From Corynebacterium guangdongense (GTDB lineage Bacteria; Actinomycetota; Actinomycetes; Mycobacteriales; Mycobacteriaceae), in NCBI RefSeq assembly GCF_030408915.1, contig NZ_CP047654.1, forward strand, positions 2,356,001 through 2,420,000: a stretch of 64,000 nucleotides of DNA, written 5' to 3'. A program made the translations under genes and the position numbers. The notes below the pieces were generated by a model. It was not told the DNA's origin, did no database searches, and saw only the letters and a list, made by a program, of their open reading frames with translations. Below are positions 1 to 14,313 of the stretch, one piece after another. How positions within the stretch are numbered: the stretch's first letter is position 1; every line of letters starts with the position of its first letter.

Positions 1-128
1 CATCGGGGGACCCCCTGATTTCCTTCCCGGAACCGCCGCCGCCCCGCATTTTTCCCTGGGGTGAAAATGACATCCTACCGAATGAACTTGTCCCCCATTA
101 CCCGCGCCGAGACGAATACACTGTGGGC
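1..128 (+). promoter_or_regulatory. ilvD upstream region with leaderless-type promoter
   Basis: This stretch precedes ilvD. A -10 hexamer TACACT lies at 117-122, exactly 6 nt before the ATG at 129, which is the spacing of a leaderless transcript. No good -35 was seen at standard spacing. An imperfect hairpin (about 47-56 with 60-69) may be the terminator of a gene outside the window. Confidence 0.5.
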
Positions 129-1829
129 ATGACCGAGAAGAACGTTGACATCAAGCCACGCTCACGCGCGGTCACGGACGGCATCGAGGCCACCGCGTCC
201 CGCGGCATGCTTCGGGCGGTGGGCATGACCGATGATGACTGGGACAAGCCGCAGATCGGTGTGGCCTCCTCGTGGAACGAGATCACCCCCTGCAATCTGA
301 CCCTGAAGAAGCTCGCCGGGTTCGCCAAGGAAGGCGTGTTCGAGGCGCAGGGCTACCCGCTGGAGTTCGGCACCATCTCCGTCTCCGACGGCATTTCCAT
401 GGGCCATACCGGGATGCACTACTCGCTGGTGTCACGCGAGATTATCGCTGATTCGGTCGAGACCGTCATGTCCGCCGAGCGTCTGGACGGTTCGGTTCTT
501 CTGGCCGGCTGCGACAAGTCCATCCCGGGCATGCTCATCGCCGCGGTCCGCCTGAACCTCTCCTCCGTGTTCCTCTATAACGGTTCCACCATGCCGGGCA
601 CCGCGAAGTTCGCCGACGGCACCGAGAAGGAGGTCACGCTCATCGACGCCTTCGAGGGCGTCGGCGCCTGCCGGGCGGGGAAGTTGAGCGGGGAGGACCT
701 CGGCGCCATCGAGCGTGCCGTCTGCCCGGGCGAGGGCGCCTGCGGCGGCATGTACACCGCCAACACCATGGCCTCGGCCGCCGAGGCGATGGGCATGTCG
801 CTGCCGGGTTCCGCCGCCCCGCCCGCCATCCACCGCAACCGCACCGAGTACGCGCGCAAGTCGGGCAAGGCCGTCGTCAACCTGCTGGGTCAGGGCATCA
901 CCGCCCGCGACATCGTCACCCGCGAGTCCCTGCTCAACGCCCTAGCGGTGGTCATGGCCCTGGGCGGCTCCACCAACGCCGTCCTGCACCTGCTGGCCAT
1001 CGCCAGGGAGGCCGAGGTCGATCTCACCCTCGACGACTTCAACATGATGAGCGACCGGGTCCCGCATCTGGGCAATCTCAAGCCCTTCGGCGAGTACGTC
1101 ATGAATGACGTCTTCAAGATCGGCGGCATCCCCGTCGTGATGAAGGCGCTTCTCGACGCCGGCCTCATCAACGGCGACTGCCTCACCGTCACCGGCAGGA
1201 CCGTCGCCGAAAACCTGGCGGGCATCAATCCTCCGGATCCGGACGGCAAGATTCTGCGTGCCCTGGACGACCCGATCCACCCCACCGGCGGCCTGTCCGT
1301 CCTCAAGGGCACCCTGGCCCCGGAGGGTGCGGTGGTCAAGACCGCCGGCTTCGACGCGGAACGCTTCGAGGGCACCGCCCGCGTCTTTGACACCGAGGAG
1401 CCGGCCATGAGAGCCGTCCTCAACGGTGAACTGAAGAAGGGCGACGTCGTCATCATTCGCTATGAGGGGCCGAAGGGTGGCCCGGGGATGCGCGAGATGC
1501 TCGCCATCACCGGAGCGATCAAGGGTGCGGGCATCGGCAGGGACGTGCTGCTCATCACCGACGGCCGTTTCTCCGGCGGATCCACCGGGCTGTGCATCGG
1601 CCACGTCGCCCCGGAGGCCGTCGACGGTGGCCCGATCGCCTTTGTGCAAGACGGCGACAGGATTACGGTCGACATCCCGACCCGCACCATCGACGTCGAC
1701 GTCTCCGCTGCGGAGATGGACCGGCGCCGGCAGGACTGGGAGCCGCGTCAGAGCCCGCATCTGACGGGCGTGCTGGCAAAGTACGCCAAGCTCGTCCACT
1801 CCGCCGCCGAAGGTGCGGTGCTCTACTAG
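129..1829 (+). CDS. ilvD: Dihydroxy-acid dehydratase IlvD
   Basis: This enzyme dehydrates 2,3-dihydroxy-isovalerate and 2,3-dihydroxy-3-methylvalerate to the 2-keto acids, the third common step of valine and isoleucine synthesis in the cytoplasm. The 566-residue protein has the IlvD/Edd hallmarks: GCDKSIPG (Cys128), [15 protein letters not shown] (Cys205) and Cys55, the expected Fe-S ligands, plus a C-terminal TDGRFSGGS motif. ATG 129 is preferred over the GTG at 123 because TACACT ends 6 nt before it and no Shine-Dalgarno sequence is present. It is followed by a strong bidirectional hairpin. No other ilv gene is adjacent. Confidence 0.95.
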   Translation: MTEKNVDIKPRSRAVTDGIEATASRGMLRAVGMTDDDWDKPQIGVASSWNEITPCNLTLKKLAGFAKEGVFEAQGYPLEFGTISVSDGISMGHTGMHYSLVSREIIADSVETVMSAERLDGSVLLAGCDKSIPGMLIAAVRLNLSSVFLYNGSTMPGTAKFADGTEKEVTLIDAFEGVGACRAGKLSGEDLGAIERAVCPGEGACGGMYTANTMASAAEAMGMSLPGSAAPPAIHRNRTEYARKSGKAVVNLLGQGITARDIVTRESLLNALAVVMALGGSTNAVLHLLAIAREAEVDLTLDDFNMMSDRVPHLGNLKPFGEYVMNDVFKIGGIPVVMKALLDAGLINGDCLTVTGRTVAENLAGINPPDPDGKILRALDDPIHPTGGLSVLKGTLAPEGAVVKTAGFDAERFEGTARVFDTEEPAMRAVLNGELKKGDVVIIRYEGPKGGPGMREMLAITGAIKGAGIGRDVLLITDGRFSGGSTGLCIGHVAPEAVDGGPIAFVQDGDRITVDIPTRTIDVDVSAAEMDRRRQDWEPRQSPHLTGVLAKYAKLVHSAAEGAVLY

Positions 1830-1860
1830 CACTCTCACCGGCCGCAGCCCTGAAACACTC

Positions 1861-1896
1861 AGACCCCGTCCCCCTGTCGCAGCGGGGACGGGGTCT
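1861..1896. terminator. Bidirectional terminator between ilvD and the Ltp-like gene
   Basis: A perfect 13-bp stem (1861-1873 with 1884-1896) with a 10-nt loop separates the two convergent genes. There is a short pyrimidine tail on the plus side. Confidence 0.7.
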
Positions 1897-1909
1897 CTTC
1901 CTGGCGCCC

Positions 1910-2731
1910 CTAGACCGCCCGCTGGCGAGTCTCGCCGACGACCTCAGTGACGGCCTCGTTCGCCTGCTCCCGCGTGAACCCCTCCTCCAACAGGTCCTGC
2001 AGCAGGGTGTCCGGGGTGGACAGGCCCTCGGCCAGGTTGAATCGGGCTGCCTTAACCGCCTCATCAGACCAGTCGACCCGGATGTCCCGCACCCCCGCGG
2101 TGGCCTCCTCCGGGGTAAAGCCGCCCATCTCCTCCCCCACCAGGAACTCATAGAGGGAGCTGGGCGAGAACCCCATCTCGCCCTCGATGAGTTCCTGCCC
2201 GGAACGCTGGGCCTGCTCGACCCAGTTGACGCCCAGCGAATCGACCGCTTCGGTGGCGGCCGCCTCCGTGTAGAAGGACTGCCCCACTTCCTTGGTGGTC
2301 AACACCCCGATGAGCGCCACGCGGGAGAAACCGGCGTGGCTCAGGAGCGCCTCTGCCTCGGAGCGGGCGGCGTCCACGTCCGTGGAAGCCTCCTCCACCG
2401 GGGCCAGTTGAGGAGCCTGTATCACGTTCGGGGCGCCCTCGGCGTCGCCCCAGGGCGAGGGCACGGAGGTCACCGAGGGCGGGGTGGGCGCAAGCCCGCT
2501 CGTCGAGGCAGAGCGCTCCGACAGGAACCAGAGGAAGGCTACGAGCACCGCGATAATCGCCAGAATGCCCACCGCAGCGATGATCAGGGATCCCCGGAGG
2601 CTCCGGCCACCGGCGAGAGCGGGATCACCGACACGGTAGGCGTTGTCGTAGCCGTGGAGGAAGGTGTCCGCCGGCGGATACGTATAGGCGAAGGGAGTCC
2701 GTCCCTGGCGGTCATCGTGCGGGGATGACAC
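1910..2731 (-). CDS. Membrane-anchored Ltp-family (host cell surface-exposed lipoprotein domain) protein
   Basis: This 273-residue protein has a polar N-terminus, one membrane segment (about residues 48-70) and a Ser/Pro-rich linker. About three degenerate helical repeats of the Ltp type follow, with signatures such as GFSRVALIGVL, GFSPSSLYEFL and VDWSDEAVKAAR. In this family the repeats are thought to act outside the cell; related phage proteins block DNA injection, but the role of chromosomal copies is unknown. The start is a GTG at 2729-2731 with an AAGGAG motif upstream. There is no lipobox cysteine, so it is probably anchored by the membrane helix rather than a lipid. It lies next to the rRNA operon and is convergent with ilvD. 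Confidence 0.7.
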   Translation of the reverse strand: MSSPHDDRQGRTPFAYTYPPADTFLHGYDNAYRVGDPALAGGRSLRGSLIIAAVGILAIIAVLVAFLWFLSERSASTSGLAPTPPSVTSVPSPWGDAEGAPNVIQAPQLAPVEEASTDVDAARSEAEALLSHAGFSRVALIGVLTTKEVGQSFYTEAAATEAVDSLGVNWVEQAQRSGQELIEGEMGFSPSSLYEFLVGEEMGGFTPEEATAGVRDIRVDWSDEAVKAARFNLAEGLSTPDTLLQDLLEEGFTREQANEAVTEVVGETRQRAV

Positions 2732-2866
2732 AGTGGACTCCTTTCCGACCTCTCCGGGTCCGCGACGGGTGGGGATTAAACAGGTATTACCTGAACCTTA
2801 TCACTCTGTGATAAGCCTGGGTAATCCATGGAGGATCGTTTGTGTAACAGTCAGGAAAACCAGAGG

Positions 2867-2900
2867 AGACCCCGCGCCACCGGTAGGGGGCGCGGGGTCT
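2867..2900 (-). terminator. rRNA operon terminator
   Basis: A perfect 12-bp GC-rich stem (2867-2878 with 2889-2900) lies just after the 5S gene in the direction of rRNA transcription. It is followed on the minus strand by a TTTTCC run after a short gap. Confidence 0.8.
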
Positions 2901-2932
2901 GCTCTGGTATTCAGTTGTGTTTATGTTGAATG

Positions 2933-3049
2933 TCGGCGGTGTCTTACTCTCCCACACCCTCCCAGGTGCAGTACCATCAGCGCGGGTAGGCTTAGCTTCC
3001 GGGTTCGGAATGGGACCGGGCGTTTCCCTACCGCTATCAACCACCGACA
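2933..3049 (-). rRNA. rrf: 5S ribosomal RNA
   Basis: The reverse complement reads as a typical actinobacterial 5S rRNA: it opens with GTCGGTGGTTGATAGCGG, has the conserved loop CCCATTCCGAACCCGGAAG, and closes with a complementary end. It is about 117 nt long and is the last gene of the rRNA operon. The ends are estimated to within a few bases. Confidence 0.95.
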
Positions 3050-3183
3050 CACCCACAGAGGCACCCCAGCCGGCTACGGCGGGGACCTGTGACACGGGTG
3101 TGCTGTGTCAAACACTGCATAGTGGACGCGAGCAAACTTCATCTGCTCTGTGTTTCGCTTGCGTTAACAACAATAGTGTTGTT

Positions 3184-8202
<5,019 letters not shown>

Positions 8203-8819
8203 AACTGCAAAAATGCAGGCGAAAAGCCTGACACCAGGCAAAAAAGAACAACTGACAAAAATCACTGATGTTTGCCATCGTCCAAAAACCACAACATAAA
8301 ACTCATACCGCCGACCCCCACCGACGAGGTGGAACGGGGCCGACGCAACCACAACCGTGCCCCCCAACAGGGGACACGACCGCGCATACCATGAGCAATG
8401 CCGCACCACACTAGGAACCACAGGCCATCAAGACCCGGATCCCGTGCATCTCAGGCGGGCCCATATGGAAGGACACCACCCCAGGTACGCCACCCGACCG
8501 GACCGACCCACAAACCGGGACCAGACCAGCCAGAACACCCACGCCACACACGATCACACGATCATGTATAAACAAAAGTACATTGGCACACTATTGAGTT
8601 CTCACACAACAACCGCACACAGCTCACCACCCCGACCCACGGTCGGCGTCTTCCCTGCGGCGTGGAACCATCACCCTACCGGATGAGGCCCAGAAGTTTA
8701 AATCTCGCTCATCAGCGACTCGTTTTCCTTCCGCCGCACACTCACACACTCGGTGCTCCGCGGGGCGTTGTCGGTCGCGCTGACCTGATTAAAGTTACAC
8801 ACCACCCCACACAAACCAC
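8203..8819 (-). promoter_or_regulatory. 16S leader and rRNA promoter region
   Basis: This region of about 620 nt between 16S and murA has no credible gene. It contains the 5' arm of the 16S processing stem (8578-8596) next to a TGAGAAC box. The rRNA promoters should lie upstream at about 8690-8815, where AT-rich hexamers such as TAACTT and TAAACT occur on the minus strand. I could not settle on one -35/-10 pair. Confidence 0.55.
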
Positions 8820-8858
8820 AAATTCCCTGCGAGACACGGGTTTCGCTCACAGGGAATT
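8820..8858 (-). terminator. murA terminator
   Basis: A 9-bp perfect stem (AATTCCCTG at 8821-8829 with CAGGGAATT at 8850-8858) lies just after the murA stop. It is followed on the minus strand by TTTGTGGTTTG. It separates murA from the rRNA promoters. Confidence 0.6.
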
Positions 8859-8874
8859 CACGGGGCCAGCTGCG

Positions 8875-10134
8875 TCAGGGGACGGAGACCCGTTCGACCC
8901 CGGCGCCGAGGTTGCGGAGGTTCTCCACGAAGTTCGGGTAACCGCGGTCAATGTGGAAGACGTCGTGGACCGTGGTGGTCCCGTCGGCAACCAGGCCGGC
9001 CAGGACGAGTCCCGCACCCGCACGGATGTCAGAGCTCCACACGTCGGTCGAGGAGAGCCGGTCAATGCCGCGGACCACCACATGGTGTCCGTCGACGCGG
9101 GCATCCGCTCCGAGACGGAGCAGTTCGTCGACGAAACGGAAGCGCGATTCGAAGACGTTCTCGGTAATGATGCTGACCCCCTCGGCGATGGTGGAGATAC
9201 CGATGGCCATCGGCTGGAGGTCGGTCGGGAAGCCCGGGAAGGGAAGGGTCTGATAGTCGACCGCGCCCGGACGCCCGGTGCCCCGCACCCGGAACCCGTT
9301 GGCGAATGTCTCCACCTCCACGCCGGCGCTCTTTATCTTCTCCAGCGCCAGGTGCAGGTGTCGGGGCGCAATTCCTCCGACAGTGATGTCGCCCTGGGTC
9401 ATCGCGGCCGCGTAGGCCCACGTGCCGGCGACGATGCGATCCCCGACGACCTCGTGCTGGGTGGGCTCGAGCTTCTCGACGCCCTCGATGGTGATCGTCG
9501 AGGAGCCGGCGCCGGAAATCTTGGCGCCCATGGAGTTCAGCATTTCGCAGAGATCAGTGATTTCGGGCTCACGGGCGGCGTTGTCCAGCGTCGTCACGCC
9601 CTTAGCCAGCACGGCAGCCGCCAGGATGTTCTCCGTCGCTCCGACGGAGGGGAAGTCCAGCTTGATCTTCGCCCCGACCAGTTCCTCGGCCTCGGCCACG
9701 ACGCACCCATGCTTAATCCTCGTGGTCGCACCCAGCTTCTCCAGGCCGGACTGGTGCATGTCCAGGGGCCGGGAGCCGATGGCGTCGCCGCCGGGCAAAG
9801 CCACGACCGCACGGCCGCACCGGGCGGTCAGCGGGCCGAGCACGGCGACGGAAGCACGGAACTGGCGCACCGCGTCGAAGTCCGCGTCGGACTTGACTTC
9901 GGCCGGGGTGGTGATGCGGACGGTCGAGCCCTCCAGCTCGACCTCGCAGCCGAGACCTTCCAGCACCTTCTGCATCAGGGGAACATCGAGAATTTGCGGA
10001 CAGTTGGTCAGCGTGGTCGTTCCCTCTGCCAGCAGTGCCGCCGCCATGAGCTTGAGAACGCTGTTTTTGGCTCCGTCAACCCGAACGGAGCCGTGGAGCC
10101 GGGCTCCACCTTCTACTCGAAATGTATCCTTCAC
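8875..10134 (-). CDS. murA: UDP-N-acetylglucosamine 1-carboxyvinyltransferase MurA (Asp active-site form)
   Basis: This enzyme transfers enolpyruvyl from phosphoenolpyruvate to UDP-GlcNAc, the first committed step of peptidoglycan synthesis. The 419-residue protein has the EPSP-synthase-type double fold, with [18 protein letters not shown] near the N-terminus. The catalytic loop reads [13 protein letters not shown]: residue 117 is Asp where most bacteria have Cys. That form is known from Mycobacterium tuberculosis and is not alkylated by fosfomycin. The start is a GTG at 10134, 20 nt after the ramA stop; TACCCT 7 nt upstream suggests it also has its own leaderless promoter. Confidence 0.95.
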   Translation of the reverse strand: MKDTFRVEGGARLHGSVRVDGAKNSVLKLMAAALLAEGTTTLTNCPQILDVPLMQKVLEGLGCEVELEGSTVRITTPAEVKSDADFDAVRQFRASVAVLGPLTARCGRAVVALPGGDAIGSRPLDMHQSGLEKLGATTRIKHGCVVAEAEELVGAKIKLDFPSVGATENILAAAVLAKGVTTLDNAAREPEITDLCEMLNSMGAKISGAGSSTITIEGVEKLEPTQHEVVGDRIVAGTWAYAAAMTQGDITVGGIAPRHLHLALEKIKSAGVEVETFANGFRVRGTGRPGAVDYQTLPFPGFPTDLQPMAIGISTIAEGVSIITENVFESRFRFVDELLRLGADARVDGHHVVVRGIDRLSSTDVWSSDIRAGAGLVLAGLVADGTTTVHDVFHIDRGYPNFVENLRNLGAGVERVSVP

Positions 10135-10154
10135 CCTTCCGAGGGTAGCGAGGA

Positions 10155-10994
10155 TCAGGGCAAAGCGCCGATACGACGGGCCGCGTTAACCGCCTCGTAT
10201 CGGGTGTGGGCGCCCAGCTTGCGCATCACAGAGCGCAGATAGGACTTCACCGTCTCCGCACCGATGCCCATTTCCTCAGCGGCTTCGACATTTGTGTGGC
10301 CGAGAGCGACACAGGAGAGGACATCCAGCTCACGGGCGGAAAGTTTGGTGGACTGCTTGACCCGCACCGGGCTGACCATCTGGTCGCAGAGGGCTTCGAG
10401 CTCCTTGCGCAGCCCCTCATCCTCCACGCGGTTCGCCAGCATGCGCAGCTTCGAATGGGTCGAGCGGACCTGCTCCCACTCCGCACCGTTCATCATGCGG
10501 CCGCTCTTGGCCGCGCCCTTACCGCCCTCGGTGCGGCGGAGGGCGGAGTTGACGGCCAAATCCTGCTCCAGGGAGCGGGCGGTCATGGTGACTTCCTCGA
10601 TCACCTTGTCCCCGAGCCGGACCGGCGAGTGCACACCGGCGTAAAGCACGCCGCGAATCTCCCGCTGGACGATGACCGGCAGCGCCACGATGGAGTGCAG
10701 CCCCTCATCCTGGATGGCCCGGTCATGCTCATGGGAGATGACATTGGCACGCGTGTAGTCGGAGACACCGACCGCACGTCGCGTCGTGACGACGCGGCCG
10801 CCGACGCCCGCGCCCGGTTCCAGATACAGGTTCTGGAGCGCCGGCGTACGCAGCCCAATCCACTGGGAAATGTGAATTCGGTTATCCGCCAGCAGCGTTC
10901 CGTACATCGTCACCGGGATTCCGGTGGCGGTCTTCAGCGCCGTGAGCGCCGAGCGGATGGCTTCCTCGTCATCCTTGACCCGCTGTGCTTCCAT
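10155..10994 (-). CDS. ramA: LuxR-family transcriptional regulator RamA
   Basis: This 279-residue protein has a GAF-like N-terminal domain (about residues 10-160) and a C-terminal LuxR helix-turn-helix (about residues 215-275, with [20 protein letters not shown]). It closely matches RamA, the master regulator of acetate and central carbon metabolism in Corynebacterium glutamicum. ATG 10994 is chosen because a strong GAGGAGG lies just upstream; a longer frame exists but lacks such a site. The neighbours ramA, cysK and cysE match the C. glutamicum order. The upstream region holds several GGGG/CCCC-type runs of the kind RamA binds, so self-control is plausible. Confidence 0.88.
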   Translation of the reverse strand: MEAQRVKDDEEAIRSALTALKTATGIPVTMYGTLLADNRIHISQWIGLRTPALQNLYLEPGAGVGGRVVTTRRAVGVSDYTRANVISHEHDRAIQDEGLHSIVALPVIVQREIRGVLYAGVHSPVRLGDKVIEEVTMTARSLEQDLAVNSALRRTEGGKGAAKSGRMMNGAEWEQVRSTHSKLRMLANRVEDEGLRKELEALCDQMVSPVRVKQSTKLSARELDVLSCVALGHTNVEAAEEMGIGAETVKSYLRSVMRKLGAHTRYEAVNAARRIGALP

Positions 10995-11406
10995 CTGCGC
11001 ACTCCTCCTCGGGGGTACCCGGCCAGGTGTCCCCGGAAGTGTTGTTTCCGGAGGACTGTGTGGTTTACATGGATATGTTAACCCAAAGTTAGGGGGTAGA
11101 TACAAGTCGACCCCATCACATTTATGCACAGTCGACGGCCCACAATGGTCATCCGAAGTTCAGGTGATGGGGGTGAACGTGGAGAAGAACCAACGAGATG
11201 AGGCCCGCTTCCTCGACCCCGACAGGCGCCAAAAGGCAGGCCAGGGGGAATTTTAAGATACGGTACGGTCTACTTGCAATATACCGCTCGGTCTATTACG
11301 GTCCTGTAGCATGGTCGTCGTCACCTGGGTGCCAGCGGAACGCGCGGGCCCCGGCCAGACACGGACCGGCTAACGGAAATTACGCAGCAAGAGACAAGGA
11401 ACCACC
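10995..11406 (+). promoter_or_regulatory. Divergent ramA-cysK control region with McbR-like operators
   Basis: This 412-nt gene-free region drives ramA leftward and cysK rightward. GGGG/CCCC runs near 11090-11175 could be RamA sites. A near-perfect palindrome at 11279-11296 contains TATAC-N6-GTCTA (11280-11295), one mismatch from the McbR consensus TAGAC-N6-GTCTA. A weaker copy lies at 11257-11272, exactly 23 bp upstream. McbR is the repressor of sulfur and methionine genes in C. glutamicum. A TAGCAT hexamer near 11307 may be the cysK -10. The cysK start has AAGGA upstream. Confidence 0.55.
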
Positions 11407-12342
11407 GTGGCAAAGATCTACGACAACATCCTCGACACCATCGGCAACACCCCCCTGGTCAAGATCAACGGCATGGCCGAGGGCCTGAAGGCCAACCTCT
11501 ACGGCAAGCTGGAGTTCTTCAACCCGGCAAACTCCGTCAAGGACCGCATCGGCAAGGCCATCATTGACGCGGCAGAGGAGTCCGGCGAGCTGAAGCCGGG
11601 CGGCACCATCGTCGAGGGCACCTCCGGAAACACCGGCATCGCCCTGGCGCTGGTCGGTGCGGCCCGCGGCTACAAGGTCGTCCTGACTATGCCGGAGACC
11701 ATGTCCAACGAGCGTCGTGTCCTGTTGCGCGCCTACGGAGCCGAGATTGTGCTCACCCCGGGCGCGGCCGGCATGCAGGGCGCCGTGGACAAGGCCAACG
11801 AAATCGTGGCTGAGCGCGAGAACGCCATCCTGGCTTCGCAGTTCGCCAACGAGGCCAACCCGCGCATCCACTACTCCACCACCGGCCCGGAGATCTGGAA
11901 CGACACCGACGGCAAGGTCGACATCCTCGTCGCCGGCGTCGGCACCGGTGGCACCATCTCCGGCGCGGGCAAGTACCTGAAGGAACAGAACCCGGAGATC
12001 AAGGCAATCGCCGTGGAACCGGCGGCTTCCCCCCTGCTGTCCGAAGGCAAGGCCGGCTCCCACAAGATCCAGGGCCTGGGCGCCAACTTCATCCCGGAGA
12101 CCTTCGACCGCACCGTCGTCGACGAGATCGTCACCGTGTCCAACGAGGACGCCATCGCCACCTCCCGTGCGCTGGCCGTCAAGGACGGCATCCTGGGCGG
12201 AATCTCCACCGGCGCCAACCTCAAGGCCGCCCTGGAGATCGCCTCCCGTCCGGAGAACGAGGGCAAGAACATCGTCTTCATCGTCTGCGACTTCGGTGAG
12301 CGCTACGTCTCCACCGTGCTCTACGAGGACATCCGCGACTAG
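11407..12342 (+). CDS. cysK: Cysteine synthase (O-acetylserine sulfhydrylase) CysK
   Basis: This enzyme makes L-cysteine from O-acetylserine and sulfide. The 311-residue protein has the PLP lysine in NSVKDRIG (Lys45), the substrate loop GTSGNTG (about 72-78) and the PLP-phosphate glycine loop GTGGTISGAG. Its length and motifs fit CysK rather than cystathionine beta-synthase. It starts at a GTG preceded by AAGGA. It lies upstream of cysE, which supplies its substrate, but a hairpin and a separate promoter lie between them. The upstream palindromes suggest McbR control. Confidence 0.95.
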   Translation: MAKIYDNILDTIGNTPLVKINGMAEGLKANLYGKLEFFNPANSVKDRIGKAIIDAAEESGELKPGGTIVEGTSGNTGIALALVGAARGYKVVLTMPETMSNERRVLLRAYGAEIVLTPGAAGMQGAVDKANEIVAERENAILASQFANEANPRIHYSTTGPEIWNDTDGKVDILVAGVGTGGTISGAGKYLKEQNPEIKAIAVEPAASPLLSEGKAGSHKIQGLGANFIPETFDRTVVDEIVTVSNEDAIATSRALAVKDGILGGISTGANLKAALEIASRPENEGKNIVFIVCDFGERYVSTVLYEDIRD

Positions 12343-12394
12343 TCCGACGCACTCGGCCTGACCGCCCTGGCGGGCGCCGATGAGTCTCACCCCG

Positions 12395-12438
12395 TGGCCG
12401 TGGCCCCGCACCTGCAGGAAGGTGCCGGGCCACGGCCA
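12395..12438 (+). terminator. Hairpin after cysK
   Basis: A 12-bp perfect stem (12395-12406 with 12427-12438), extended by GCACC/GGTGC inside, is followed by TTTCGG. It probably ends most cysK transcripts before cysE. Confidence 0.6.
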
Positions 12439-12520
12439 TTTCGGTGCCCGGCGCACATGGTTGAATATTAAAAAAGACCCCGCTCCGGAGTACTCCCCCG
12501 CGCTGTTAGACTCGGGCTTC

Positions 12521-13093
12521 ATGTTGCGCAAAGTGATCAGTACCGTCCGTGAGGACCTGCGAAACGCCAAGGACCACGATCCCGCGGCTCGTGGTGATAT
12601 CGAGAACGCCATCGTCTATTCGGGACTGCACGCGATCTGGTCACATCGGGTGAGCCACTGGCTGTGGCAGCGCGGGGCGAAGGGGCCGGCACGAATACTC
12701 GCCCAGCTCAACCGCTTCTTCACCGGTATCGAGATTCACCCGGGCGCGACCATCGGCCGCCGCTTCTTCATCGACCACGGCATGGGCATCGTCATCGGTG
12801 AAACCTCGGAGATCGGCGACGACGTCATGCTCTACCACGGCGTCACGCTCGGCGGCCAGGTCCTCACCCAGACCAAGCGCCACCCCACCCTGGGCAACAA
12901 TGTCACCGTCGGCGCCGGCGCCAAGATCCTCGGCCCCGTCGTCATCGGCGACGGCTCCGCAGTCGGCGCCAACGCGGTGGTGACCAAGGACGTCCCGCCC
13001 AACAGCATCGCCACCGGCGTGCCCGCCAAGAACCGTCAGCGCGGCCAGAACGAGACCAAGAAACTCGTCGACCCGGACTTCTACGTCATCTAA
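12521..13093 (+). CDS. cysE: Serine O-acetyltransferase CysE
   Basis: This enzyme acetylates L-serine with acetyl-CoA to give O-acetylserine for CysK. The 190-residue protein is the short SAT type: an N-terminal helical part ([13 protein letters not shown]) and a left-handed beta helix of hexapeptide repeats ([25 protein letters not shown], starting at about residue 70). ATG 12521 gives the family length; the longer frame upstream runs through the cysK hairpin and is not credible. TTAGACT lies 8 nt upstream, so it may be leaderless. It ends at a strong bidirectional terminator. Confidence 0.93.
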   Translation: MLRKVISTVREDLRNAKDHDPAARGDIENAIVYSGLHAIWSHRVSHWLWQRGAKGPARILAQLNRFFTGIEIHPGATIGRRFFIDHGMGIVIGETSEIGDDVMLYHGVTLGGQVLTQTKRHPTLGNNVTVGAGAKILGPVVIGDGSAVGANAVVTKDVPPNSIATGVPAKNRQRGQNETKKLVDPDFYVI

Positions 13094-13110
13094 CTCCACC
13101 CGGTCAGCGC

Positions 13111-13153
13111 AATGGCCCCGTACACGCCCTCCTGGGGTGCGTACGGGGCCATT
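13111..13153. terminator. Bidirectional terminator cysE / acetyltransferase
   Basis: A perfect 13-bp stem (AATGGCCCCGTAC at 13111-13123 with its complement at 13141-13153) lies between convergent genes. Confidence 0.7.
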
Positions 13154-13171
13154 GCCATGTCCGAGGGACCC

Positions 13172-13462
13172 CTACTTCGACAGCAGGTCCTTGTATTCCT
13201 CGTTCTTCTTGACGAAGTGGTCGACAGCCGAGCACGACGGGATGATCGAAAAGCCTCGCTCGCGGGTATCGTCCAGCGCCGTCTTGATCAGCGGGGAGGA
13301 CAGGCCCTGGCCGCGGAACTTCGGATCGACGACCGTGTGGTTGAAGTCGCGGACTCCGTCGCGTTCCACGTACGTGGCGTAACCCGCCTCTTCACCGCCG
13401 ACGGTGATGATGAAGCGTTTCCTGTCCTCCTGATGGGTGACGGTGCGTTCCTGCTCTGCCAT
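13172..13462 (-). CDS. Small GNAT-like N-acetyltransferase (YjdJ type)
   Basis: This 96-residue protein belongs to the minimal GNAT-like group. It has a short beta sheet (RFIITVGGEEAGYATYVERDG), the acetyl-CoA loop VVDPKFRGQGLSSPLIKTAL, and a C-terminal SCSAVDHFVKKNEEY, typical of the family. The substrate is unknown. ATG 13462 has GAAGGAG 6-7 nt upstream. From memory, C. glutamicum carries a similar gene at the same place after cysE, so this is a conserved neighbour rather than an acquired gene. Confidence 0.8.
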   Translation of the reverse strand: MAEQERTVTHQEDRKRFIITVGGEEAGYATYVERDGVRDFNHTVVDPKFRGQGLSSPLIKTALDDTRERGFSIIPSCSAVDHFVKKNEEYKDLLSK

Positions 13463-13533
13463 GATGGTCTCCTTCGGTCTGCGGAACATGGTTGGCCTGC
13501 CCCCCACACTAGTGACGGAAGCCACGAGAGACG

Positions 13534-13573
13534 AGAAAATCCCCGCAGTTGAATTCAACTGCGGGGATTTTCT
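13534..13573 (-). terminator. Terminator after tRNA-Phe
   Basis: A perfect 40-bp palindrome (two 20-bp arms meeting at GAATTC) lies 4 bp downstream of tRNA-Phe and ends in TTTTCT on the minus strand. It may also stop read-through from the opposite side. Confidence 0.75.
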
Positions 13574-13577
13574 GATG

Positions 13578-13650
13578 TGGCCAGAAGCGGGGTCGAACCG
13601 CTGACCTTCCACTTTTCAGGCGGACGCTCTACCAACTGAGCTATCTGGCC
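13578..13650 (-). tRNA. tRNA-Phe (GAA)
   Basis: The 73-nt reverse complement folds as a cloverleaf: acceptor GGCCAGA/TCTGGCC, D-arm AGCTCAGTTGGTAGAGC, anticodon loop CTGAAAA (GAA), T-arm GGTTCGACCC. The 3' CCA is not encoded. Confidence 0.95.
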
Positions 13651-13677
13651 AGAAACCGTCCGTGAGGACAATCTCTG

Positions 13678-13751
13678 CGACCCTGACGGGACTTGAACCC
13701 GCGACCTCCGCCGTGACAGGGCGGCGCGCTAACCAACTGCGCCACAGGGCC
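13678..13751 (-). tRNA. tRNA-Asp (GTC), copy 1
   Basis: The 74-nt cloverleaf has acceptor GGCCCTG/CAGGGTC, anticodon loop CTGTCAC (GTC) and T-loop GGTTCAAGTCC. It is identical over its full length to the copy at 13963-14036. Confidence 0.95.
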
Positions 13752-13922
13752 AAACTGTTTCCAGTTCGTTGTGTTCCGGACTTGTCCGTCGCACAGGGAA
13801 TTACTTTACACAGCCCGCCGACAGGCGGGCAAATCGCCAGCACAATCACGCTTTTCGATGCCAGCCCCCGGCCCGCGGCAAGGCCAGGGCGTCCGGACGG
13901 GCACGAAACGGGCGGAAAACAA

Positions 13923-13955
13923 AAATACCGGGAACGCATGGCGTTCCCGGTATTT
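13923..13955 (-). terminator. Terminator between the two tRNA-Asp genes
   Basis: A 15-bp perfect stem (13923-13937 with 13941-13955) with a 3-nt loop is followed on the minus strand by TTGTTTTCC. This is a textbook intrinsic terminator lying after the upstream tRNA-Asp copy. Confidence 0.8.
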
Positions 13956-13962
13956 GATATGG

Positions 13963-14036
13963 CGACCCTGACGGGACTTGAACCCGCGACCTCCGCCGTG
14001 ACAGGGCGGCGCGCTAACCAACTGCGCCACAGGGCC
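13963..14036 (-). tRNA. tRNA-Asp (GTC), copy 2
   Basis: Identical 74-nt copy of the tRNA-Asp at 13678-13751. It lies directly downstream of tRNA-Glu and is followed by a strong terminator. Confidence 0.95.
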
Positions 14037-14077
14037 ATATTCTTTTGTTCGAGTGCTCCACGAAGGTGGTACTCGCG

Positions 14078-14150
<73 letters not shown>

Positions 14151-14195
14151 CTGTCGACCTCTGCCGGATTGCCCCGGCCTTAGCGACGTTTTAAA

Positions 14196-14223
14196 ACTAT
14201 ACTGCGCCCGGCCCCAACGTCAA
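14196..14223 (-). promoter_or_regulatory. Promoter of the tRNA-Glu/Asp cluster
   Basis: On the minus strand, -35 TTGACG (14218-14223) and -10 TATAGT (14196-14201) are separated by 16 bp. They fit the vegetative sigma consensus and point at tRNA-Glu. Confidence 0.75.
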
Positions 14224-14259
14224 AACCGCGGGTGAACCGGCGAAAGTTCTGGCCAATGG

Positions 14260-14276
14260 ATACCCCTATAGGGTAT
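14260..14276 (+). promoter_or_regulatory. Candidate CsoR operator
   Basis: ATACCC-CTATA-GGGTAT is a perfect 6-5-6 inverted repeat that resembles known CsoR copper operators. It lies 38 nt before the csoR start, so self-repression is likely. Confidence 0.65.
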
Positions 14277-14313
14277 GCTCCTGCGCAGGATATTCAAGGA
14301 GAGGCGGGGAACC

